Of a stretch of DNA of 11,259 bases, positions 6,304-11,259 are shown in pieces. How positions within the stretch are numbered: the stretch's first letter is position 1; every line of letters starts with the position of its first letter. The stretch spans positions 1 to 11,259 of the forward strand of contig CALQCP020000051.1 of the NCBI GenBank assembly GCA_943329105.2, in the 5' to 3' direction. The translations under genes and the position numbers were made by a program. Under the pieces are notes generated by a model that was given only the letters and a program-made list of their open reading frames with translations, was not told the DNA's origin and made no database searches. This stretch comes from Chitinophaga pinensis (lineage in GTDB: Bacteria; Planctomycetota; Phycisphaerae; Phycisphaerales; SM1A02).

Positions 6304-8112
6304 ATGAACATCCATACCAGTCTCGGAACGGTCCTCATCGGCGGCACAGCCCTCATTGTTGGGCAGATGAATTCCACGGCGGACTCCGCCGCCGGTGCTG
6401 CCGCTGCATCGGCGGATTGCGCCACCGCGCCGAGCGCTGCACTTGGTGACAACTCATATGACACCTCGTCCGCGACCGCCAACTTGGTGTTCGGGACGAA
6501 TGCACCGTGCGGCGCGCACACGATCTACAAGGCGATGTACTGGACGTTCACGCCGGCTACCGATGGTCTCTACACATTCACAACATGCGGCTTGGCAGCC
6601 TGGGACACGCGCCTTGCAGTGATGTCCACGTGTTCGCCAACCGGCACCGTGCTCGCCTGCAATGACGACGCATGCAGCCTCCAGAGCAGCACGACCGCGA
6701 CACTGGTTGCCGGCACCACCTACCGCGTTGCGATCGGCGGCTATGGAACGAACAACAGCGGCGTGGGCACCATGAACATCTCGTTCGGCGGCACGGGCGG
6801 CGGTGGCGGCGGCGGCGGCGGCACTGGGTCGCCCGATGTCATTGTGGGTGCAATGCCCGATGTGTCAAAGTACGGCAGTGTCGTTCAGAACGGCGTGACC
6901 ATCATGGCGTACGCGTTCGGCACCACCAGTTGCAACATTGGCACCGCGCAGTTGGAGTGGTTTGCATCACCGGACAACCGCCATCCCTTCATCCCCATGA
7001 ATATGTATCGCCTGAAGAACGGTCGCTTTGAGCAGATCGGCATGGGCTGGGGCAAGCATGGATTCACTGCATTGCAGGGGACGCTGTGCGGAGCATGCAC
7101 GGCATCCAGTACTGGAACTTACTTAGGCGTCGGCTGCTCAGATCCGTACTCGTCTGGCTTGAATGGCAGCCAAACTGGGCTTGGAACGCGCACTGAAGTC
7201 AACGCGTCCACCGGGTACTTCCCAGGCACCATCAATAGCGGCATGCCAGCCGCGCCGGCCACCATTGGTCGCCGCGTGCAGGTAAATGCAAATGATTTGG
7301 ATCCAGCGCTGAACACCGGGGCAACCTATTTTGCAGAAGGCCACTACATCCAGCAGCAGGATGCGGTTGCAAACAATGACAACAACAACGCGTCGCACCG
7401 CGCGGTGACTGTTGGTGCACTCACGAGCGGCGCGTATACCCTGACACTCACTGGCTCAACCTTGCAACAGAAGCCTGCGATCGAGTCATGGTTCGCGGCT
7501 GACTCCACCGTGTTGCTTTCGTATGCCGATGTCACCGGTGATGGTCGCTTCATTGTTGGATGCAAGGTCACCGCCAACGCGAACGGCACCTGGCACTACG
7601 AGTACGCCATTCACAACCTGAACTCGGATCGCTCCGGCAGATCATTCTCCGTGCCGCTGCCAGCTGGCGTGACGGCCACCAACATTGGATTCAAGGACAT
7701 CAACTACCACTCGGGTGATGCATACGACCCAACTGATTGGACGGCTTCCACGTCAGGCGGCGCGGTCACGTGGACGGGCGGCACCTACGCCACCAGCGTG
7801 AACGGCAATGCGCTTCGATTCGCAACGCTCTACAACTTCTGGTTCGATGCAAGCAGCGCCCCCATCGCAACGAACGGAACGATCGGTCTCTTTAAGCCCG
7901 GCGCAGCGGGCGCACCAGTAAGCGTCGAAGTAGCCATCAAGGGACCAGTTGCCACAGCGATCGTCGGCGACCTGAATGGCGACGGCCGCGTGGACGGCAT
8001 TGATCTCGGCGGGCTGCTCTCGGCGTGGAATACGCCCGGACCTGGAGACCTGAATGGCGATGGCATCGTCTCAGGCCCTGACTTGGGGCTGCTCTTGGCG
8101 GCGTGGGGCTAA
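6304..8112 (+). CDS. Large secreted protein: PPC-like domain, polyglycine linker, uncharacterised domain, dockerin-like pair
   Basis: This is a 602-residue exported protein. I chose ATG 6304 over an in-frame TTG at 6262 because it opens directly into a signal-peptide-like segment, MNIHTSLGTVLIGGTALIVG. Residues about 46-161 resemble the bacterial pre-peptidase C-terminal (PPC-like) beta-sandwich: YWTFTPATDGLYTFTTC, WDTRLAVMSTC, ACNDDAC, and a closing AGTTYRVAIGGY. A run of nine glycines (165-173) links to a domain of about 370 residues (177-548) that I cannot name. Its marked motifs are TTSCNIGTAQLEW, NGRFEQIGMGWGKHGF, CGAC (262-265), LGVGCSDPYSSGLNG and GRFIVGC. I recall similar sequences annotated as hypothetical in planctomycetes, unverified here. 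A dockerin pair closes the protein (556-602). The next gene starts 4 bp after the stop, so the two are probably co-transcribed. No catalytic site is recognisable; substrate binding or surface display is possible. Confidence 0.82.
   Translation: MNIHTSLGTVLIGGTALIVGQMNSTADSAAGAAAASADCATAPSAALGDNSYDTSSATANLVFGTNAPCGAHTIYKAMYWTFTPATDGLYTFTTCGLAAWDTRLAVMSTCSPTGTVLACNDDACSLQSSTTATLVAGTTYRVAIGGYGTNNSGVGTMNISFGGTGGGGGGGGGTGSPDVIVGAMPDVSKYGSVVQNGVTIMAYAFGTTSCNIGTAQLEWFASPDNRHPFIPMNMYRLKNGRFEQIGMGWGKHGFTALQGTLCGACTASSTGTYLGVGCSDPYSSGLNGSQTGLGTRTEVNASTGYFPGTINSGMPAAPATIGRRVQVNANDLDPALNTGATYFAEGHYIQQQDAVANNDNNNASHRAVTVGALTSGAYTLTLTGSTLQQKPAIESWFAADSTVLLSYADVTGDGRFIVGCKVTANANGTWHYEYAIHNLNSDRSGRSFSVPLPAGVTATNIGFKDINYHSGDAYDPTDWTASTSGGAVTWTGGTYATSVNGNALRFATLYNFWFDASSAPIATNGTIGLFKPGAAGAPVSVEVAIKGPVATAIVGDLNGDGRVDGIDLGGLLSAWNTPGPGDLNGDGIVSGPDLGLLLAAWG
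6796..6822 (+). repeat. GGC/GGT triplet run coding for nine glycines
   Basis: Nine consecutive glycine codons (eight GGC and one GGT) form the linker between the PPC-like domain and the unknown domain. Such a pure GC triplet run is prone to polymerase slippage in multiples of three, which would change linker length without breaking the frame. Confidence 0.8.
7969..8109 (+). repeat. Dockerin-like tandem pair (PPC protein)
   Basis: Two repeats lie at codons 556-575 (start DLNGDGRVDGID) and 582-602 (start DLNGDGIVSGPD), with the short linker NTPGPG. Calcium-loop positions 1, 3, 5 and 12 are Asp/Asn in both repeats. Unlike the propeller protein, no flanking cysteines are present and the protein ends immediately at AAWG. 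Confidence 0.83.
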
Positions 8113-8116
8113 CACC

Positions 8117-9154
8117 ATGCGCAAGGAAGGCGTCACATTCGGGTTGGCGGTCATGATCACCGCGCTGGCATCGGCGCAGGACCTTTCCCAGCCCGGCTCG
8201 CTACAGGCTTCGCGCCGCGATGTCACGGTGGTCCGTGCGAGTGGAAGTGGTTTCCTTGCAACGGTGCACTATCCCGCTACTGGTACCACGATCGGTTCGC
8301 CTGTTGATTCGTCCAACGGTCCATATCCGATCGTTGCCTTCGGGCATGGATTCCTCTCCTCGGTCACGCTGTATCAGAGCACGGCAGCGCACCTGGCAAC
8401 GTGGGGCTTCATCGTCATCCTGCCGCAGACGCAGGGTTCGCTCATCCCAAGTCATTCGGCGCTTGCCGCGGACATGATCAGCTCGCTCGATTGGCTTGCT
8501 GCAGAAGGTGCCGATGCTGCCTCTCCGTGGGCTGGTGCCGTGGCTTCGGATCGTCGCGGCGCAGCGGGACATTCAATGGGTGGCGGTTGCGCTGTGCTTG
8601 CTGCCCAGCAAGATCCGCGCATCCATGCACTGATTCCAATGGCGGCCGCCGACACGAATCCGTCATCGGTTGCGGCCGCTGCCTCTGTGCGCTGCGCCAC
8701 CCGCCTGATCGTTGGGAGTCAGGACACCGTCGTCCCGCCGTCAACGGATGTTCCCATGTACGCCAATGTGCAGGGACCCGCGCAGTTCGTGAGTATCACT
8801 GGTGGGTCCCACTGCGGCTTCATTGATTCGGCGATCCCCTTCTGCGACTCAGGCTCCATCACACGAGCGCAGCAACTTGCCACGGTCCGCCGTGAGATGA
8901 CTACGTTCCTGCTTCTCTATCTCAAGGGCGATGGCTCACAGTGGAACGCAGTGTGGGGCACACCTCCAGCCGATGCGGGCATTGTGCAGCAATCACGCCA
9001 AACCCCCGACCTCAATGGCAATGGCCGCGTGGACGGCGAAGACCTTGGCATTCTGCTCAATGCCTGGGGCCAAGCAGGTCGCGGTGACCTGGATGGAAAC
9101 GGCACAGTGGACGGCGCTGACCTTGGGCGCTTGCTCGCTGCTTGGCGACCATGA
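8117..9154 (+). CDS. Secreted alpha/beta hydrolase, cutinase/PETase- and chlorophyllase-like, with dockerin-like pair
   Basis: This is a 345-residue exported esterase-like enzyme. I chose ATG 8117 over an in-frame ATG at 8054 inside the previous gene because it begins a clean signal peptide (cleavage near ALASA/Q, residue 20) and leaves a 4-bp gap. The hydrolase fold spans about 35-290. It shows PYPIVAFGHGF (69-79), LATWGFIVILPQ (93-104), the nucleophile elbow GHSMGGG with Ser153, LIVGSQDTVVPP with probable Asp203, and GGSHCGF with His232. This triad order and spacing follow the polyester-hydrolase (cutinase, LCC, PETase) family, where GHSMGGG is characteristic. Four cysteines (158, 193, 233, 243) could form disulfides near the active site. 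Two dockerin-like repeats (298-318, 324-343) end the protein. A weak GGGG lies 8 nt before the ATG, and coupling to the upstream gene is likely. Hydrolase identity is firm; the substrate (ester lipid, polyester or polysaccharide ester) is not known. Confidence 0.87.
   Translation: MRKEGVTFGLAVMITALASAQDLSQPGSLQASRRDVTVVRASGSGFLATVHYPATGTTIGSPVDSSNGPYPIVAFGHGFLSSVTLYQSTAAHLATWGFIVILPQTQGSLIPSHSALAADMISSLDWLAAEGADAASPWAGAVASDRRGAAGHSMGGGCAVLAAQQDPRIHALIPMAAADTNPSSVAAAASVRCATRLIVGSQDTVVPPSTDVPMYANVQGPAQFVSITGGSHCGFIDSAIPFCDSGSITRAQQLATVRREMTTFLLLYLKGDGSQWNAVWGTPPADAGIVQQSRQTPDLNGNGRVDGEDLGILLNAWGQAGRGDLDGNGTVDGADLGRLLAAWRP
9008..9145 (+). repeat. Dockerin-like tandem pair (alpha/beta hydrolase)
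   Basis: Two repeats lie at codons 298-318 (start DLNGNGRVDGED) and 324-343 (start DLDGNGTVDGAD), linked by QAGRG. Position 5 of both calcium loops is Asn rather than Asp, which calcium loops can accept. The first repeat is close at nucleotide level to the second repeat of the propeller gene (3737-3799), sharing a tract around GACGGCGAAGACCT apart from one base. Confidence 0.84.
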
Positions 9155-9164
9155 CCACAAAGCA

Positions 9165-9194
9165 GCACCGCACGCCCAGAAGAGCGTGCGGTGC
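9165..9194. terminator. Strong hairpin, probable bidirectional terminator
   Basis: GCACCGCACGC (9165-9175) pairs perfectly with GCGTGCGGTGC (9184-9194) around an 8-nt loop. It sits 10 bp after the hydrolase stop and 35 bp beyond the stop of the convergent PEP-CTERM gene. The flanks are only moderately T-rich: GAAGTTTCTC on the plus side and TGCTTTGTGG on the minus side. It is therefore an imperfect intrinsic terminator, but its position between two converging genes fits termination in both directions. Confidence 0.7.
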
Positions 9195-9229
9195 GAAGTT
9201 TCTCAGAGATCAACCTGCGATCCGATCCG

Positions 9230-9931
9230 TCAGCGACGGCGGCGGAGGCCGGCGAGACCAGCGACGCCGAGCAGCGCGATGGCGCCTGGGGCTGGAACAG
9301 GACCGCTGTAAATCATCACGTTGTCGATGCGGCTGGAGCCAGCAGCTGCGGTGGTCGCCAACGAACGGAATCGGAAGATCACATCTGCCTGATTGTCAGC
9401 AGCCGCTGCTGCTTGATTCAAGCTGTAGATGGGGTTGTAGGTGGTGGTACTCCACGTCCCCGGCGCTCCGCCGCCACCCGATTGCAGGACGGTGTATGAG
9501 GCGAGAAGAGTTGTGAAGTTCGCGCCACCGTCGGTGCTCATCACGAGTTCAAAGGTGGCAGGACCTGTTGAACTGCGGGTCTGATCCCATGAGATGGAGA
9601 TGTCCGAGTAGCCCAAAGTGGACAGGCGCGCCTCGTAGAAGTCGCCAGTTGACCAGTTGTTACTGCTGAACGCATACTGGCTGCCGTTCCCCGCTGGCGA
9701 GGTGTAGGTGGCGGCGGCGAGCGAGTGAACGCTCCGCAACTCACTGCCAGTGGTCTGCAGGCCCTCATTCGCAGCACCCACCGTGTAGGTCACGCCCATT
9801 GGGACATTGCCCGCACCGGTCGGAAACGCGGTTGTGATGGTCCAACCCGCAACGACGGCGGCGGATGCGGACGTGGCAACGGCGGTTGCTGCTACAACAG
9901 CCACCAACGAAAACTTGGTCAGGACGGACAT
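9230..9931 (-). CDS. Secreted surface protein with PEP-CTERM-like sorting tail
   Basis: This is a 233-residue exported protein with a signal peptide (about 1-24, cleavage near SASA/A). The middle (25-210) is rich in Thr, Ser, Gly, Ala and aromatics and looks like a beta-sandwich: ARLSTLGYSDISISWDQTRS, FELVMSTDGGANFTTL, and RFRS...SRIDNVMIYSG near the end. The C-terminus (211-233) has the tripartite form of PEP-CTERM tails: a short PVPAPG motif, a hydrophobic helix (AIALLGVAGLAGL) and a terminal RRRR. In bacteria with exosortases such tails direct processing and surface or matrix attachment. The motif here is PAPG rather than classic PEP, a form common in planctomycetes as I recall. The protein has no cysteines or catalytic motif. 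The gene stands alone, convergent with the hydrolase and divergent from the hisN-like gene. Sorting role is likely; the function of the body is unknown. Confidence 0.82.
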   Translation of the reverse strand: MSVLTKFSLVAVVAATAVATSASAAVVAGWTITTAFPTGAGNVPMGVTYTVGAANEGLQTTGSELRSVHSLAAATYTSPAGNGSQYAFSSNNWSTGDFYEARLSTLGYSDISISWDQTRSSTGPATFELVMSTDGGANFTTLLASYTVLQSGGGGAPGTWSTTTYNPIYSLNQAAAAADNQADVIFRFRSLATTAAAGSSRIDNVMIYSGPVPAPGAIALLGVAGLAGLRRRR

Positions 9932-9941
9932 GTGTTGAGAA

Positions 9942-9945
9942 CTCC
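9942..9945 (-). promoter_or_regulatory. Ribosome binding site of the PEP-CTERM gene
   Basis: GGAG on the minus strand lies 10 nt upstream of the ATG at 9931. The spacing is slightly long but acceptable and supports that start. Further upstream, TTGCAT...TATGTT (about 10040 to 10014, 16-bp spacer) is a possible but weak promoter. Confidence 0.45.
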
Positions 9946-10077
9946 GAGGGGGAAGAGGTCAGGGAAGCGAGTGACGGGGAACACAGACGGATAAGGGTCC
10001 GCTGAGAAGTCGAAACATAACCCCGGGAATGAATGATGCAAGCAAATTTTACCGATAACTCAGATTGGACGCACACA

Positions 10078-10106
10078 TTCAGTGCTTCTTACGATTTCTC
10101 TACGAT
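10078..10106 (+). promoter_or_regulatory. Candidate promoter of the hisN-like gene
   Basis: TACGAT (10101-10106) is a reasonable -10 box and a weak TTCAGT (10078-10083) lies 17 bp upstream. The -10 ends 6 nt before the ATG at 10113, so transcription would start at the initiation codon. No Shine-Dalgarno sequence is present. The 9932-10112 gap is otherwise notable only for an AT-rich patch at about 10030-10060 and a purine-rich stretch at about 9937-9980. Confidence 0.3.
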
Positions 10107-10112
10107 CGCTCT

Positions 10113-10952
10113 ATGACTTCGCCGCTGCCGCCCTGCCCGACCAAGGAACTCGATGCCCGGGTCACCGCCATGCGGGCCATCGCCGAGCGTGCCGGGCGCC
10201 TGACCCTCACCTACTTTCAGCACCCCGGATTGTCTGTCGAACTGAAGGCTGACGACAGTCCAGTGACCGCGGCAGACCGCGCGTGCGAAACGCTCATCCG
10301 GCGAATGATCGCCGCTGACTTTCCACATGACGGGCTCATGGGTGAGGAACATGGCACCCAGCCCGGCACAAGCGGTTTCCGCTGGGTGATTGATCCAATC
10401 GACGGCACGGTCAGCTTTGCGCGCGGTGTTCCGCTGTACGGCGTACTCATTGCTATTGAACATCTGACGCACGATGGTCCGCGCGTAGTGGCGGGCGTAT
10501 GCGAACTGCCCGCACTCGGTGAACGCGTATGGGCTGCTTCCAACCGCGGCGCGTGGTGGGAGCGCAACGGAGAACCGGCAGTGCGCGCGCGTGTCACTGG
10601 TGTCGAGCGACTTGCCGATGCGTTGGTTGGCACCACCGGCTACGAGTACTTCCGACGCGCCGGATGTGTGCACGCACTTGATGCCTTGAGCGCCGCCGCG
10701 GGACGGATGCGCGGATGGAGCGATTGCTATTGCCTAGCACTCGCGGCCACTGGTCGCTGCGATGCGGCCGTGGAGCCATGGATGAACCCATGGGACTCCG
10801 GTCCGTTCCCAGTGATCTTTGAGGAAGCGGGCGGCGTGTTCAGTTCATGGGACGGAACACCGGGGATTCACGGCAGAACTGCAGTGGCAGCAAACCCAGC
10901 GCTGCACGCAGAGTTGGTGGCGTTGCTGCGCGGCTACCCCGCACTCACTTGA
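10113..10952 (+). CDS. hisN: Inositol-monophosphatase-family phosphatase, probably histidinol-phosphatase (HisN-like)
   Basis: This 279-residue cytoplasmic, magnesium-dependent phosphatase carries the family signatures. Glu78 lies in MGEEHG (76-81) and Asp94 and Asp97 in WVIDPIDGT (91-99), the first and second metal sites. Asp228 lies in NPWDSGPFPVIFEEAGG (225-241), and SPVTAAD lies at 49-55. The C-terminal half (LADALVGTT, GWSDCYCLALAATGRCDAAVEPWMNPWD) resembles the HisN subgroup, which dephosphorylates L-histidinol phosphate in histidine synthesis, more than classic SuhB/IMPase. That subgroup call is from memory of the pattern; myo-inositol-1-phosphatase activity remains possible. I chose ATG 10113 over an in-frame TTG at 10065 because the TTG-initiated extension has no family match and a -10 box lies between them. 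No other histidine gene is nearby. Its stop overlaps that of the convergent gene by 8 bp. Confidence 0.85.
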   Translation: MTSPLPPCPTKELDARVTAMRAIAERAGRLTLTYFQHPGLSVELKADDSPVTAADRACETLIRRMIAADFPHDGLMGEEHGTQPGTSGFRWVIDPIDGTVSFARGVPLYGVLIAIEHLTHDGPRVVAGVCELPALGERVWAASNRGAWWERNGEPAVRARVTGVERLADALVGTTGYEYFRRAGCVHALDALSAAAGRMRGWSDCYCLALAATGRCDAAVEPWMNPWDSGPFPVIFEEAGGVFSSWDGTPGIHGRTAVAANPALHAELVALLRGYPALT

Positions 10953-11259
10953 TCCGCGACATGCGGAATTCAAGCGGCTTCTCTGCTGGCTTGCCTTCGG
11001 CTGCCTTGGGCTCAACCACCAGCACCAGCATGTCGGGGCCATCAAGGAAGTACGTGACACGCGAGAGATCTCCCGCGTTGGCCTTGGTGGGATCGGCCAC
11101 CGGAACGAAGGTGGCACGGTTGGCGCCCGCCTTCTCCAAGACCAGCAGCATCGGCTCGACGCGCTTCGGGTCTGGTTCAAAGTTTCCGTGCACGTGCATC
11201 TGCCGAAGAATCACGCGATCCTTCTCAGCAACGATCTGCGTGAATTCATAGAACGGCAC
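10945..11259 (-). CDS. DUF6265-like protein, C-terminal part only
   Basis: The reading frame runs off the right edge, so only the last 104 residues are seen and the start is outside. The visible part begins PFYEFTQIVAEKDRVILRQ, continues with alternating strands (NRATFVPVADP, SRVTYFLDGPDMLVLVVE), and ends EFRMSRIK. The FYEF entry and strand pattern resemble the second half of small beta-barrel, lipocalin-like proteins annotated DUF6265, whose role is unknown. The missing N-terminus would normally hold the GxW and GGxMxG motifs that could confirm this. The TGA stop (10947-10945) lies inside the end of the hisN-like gene. Confidence 0.55.
   Translation of the reverse strand: MPFYEFTQIVAEKDRVILRQMHVHGNFEPDPKRVEPMLLVLEKAGANRATFVPVADPTKANAGDLSRVTYFLDGPDMLVLVVEPKAAEGKPAEKPLEFRMSRIK

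Noticed and set aside
8054..8116. ATG start of the hydrolase inside the previous gene
   Set aside because: It would add 21 residues before a clean signal peptide and overlap the dockerin coding sequence; ATG 8117 fits better.
8401..8826. 141-codon plus-strand frame inside the hydrolase gene
   Set aside because: Out-of-frame shadow, rich in Arg/Cys/His, with no recognisable feature, inside a gene with an intact catalytic triad.
9191..9516. Plus-strand frames beyond the hairpin, opposite the PEP-CTERM gene
   Set aside because: Antisense to a complete exported protein with signal peptide and sorting tail; Arg/Gly-rich shadow composition.
10065..10112. TTG start 16 codons upstream of the hisN-like gene
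   Set aside because: The added residues do not resemble the family and the -10-like TACGAT lies within them.

Overview
The window reads as chromosomal DNA of a planctomycete, most likely from the Phycisphaerae/Phycisphaerales. Three signals support this. Paired dockerin-like repeats of the form DLNGDGxVDGxDLGxLLAAWG end three unrelated secreted proteins. A fourth secreted protein ends in a PEP-CTERM-like tail (PAPGAIALLG...RRRR). The DNA is GC-rich and compact, and several genes lack Shine-Dalgarno sequences. The taxonomic call is inference; there is no rRNA or marker gene here.

Layout, left to right: (1) the end of a small lipoprotein gene (+), cut by the left edge; (2) a convergent major-facilitator transporter of the organophosphate:phosphate antiporter (OPA/GlpT-like) family (-); (3) a secreted seven-bladed kelch/galactose-oxidase-like propeller with an E-set domain and a dockerin pair (+), divergent from the transporter; (4) a complete monomeric NADP-dependent isocitrate dehydrogenase (icd, -), tail to tail with the propeller gene; (5) a probable two-gene operon (+), divergent from icd, encoding a large secreted protein (PPC-like domain, polyglycine linker, uncharacterised planctomycete-type domain, dockerin pair) and, 4 bp later, a secreted alpha/beta hydrolase with a cutinase/PETase-like GHSMGGG motif and a dockerin pair; (6) a strong hairpin, probably a terminator serving both convergent genes; (7) a PEP-CTERM-like surface protein (-); (8) an inositol-monophosphatase-family phosphatase resembling HisN (+); (9) the C-terminal part of a DUF6265-like protein (-), whose stop overlaps that of the phosphatase gene by 8 bp and whose start lies beyond the right edge.

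Housekeeping genes (icd, hisN-like, OPA transporter) alternate with a secreted, surface-sorted set. The dockerin trio plus the PEP-CTERM protein suggests an extracellular or cell-envelope assembly that sorts several unrelated domains by shared C-terminal tags. No cohesin or exosortase is visible here, so the docking partner is unknown. No tRNA, rRNA, CRISPR array, insertion sequence or phage gene was seen. No gene-free stretch exceeds about 210 bp; the three largest gaps (1994-2170, 6097-6303, 9932-10112) are divergent promoter regions.
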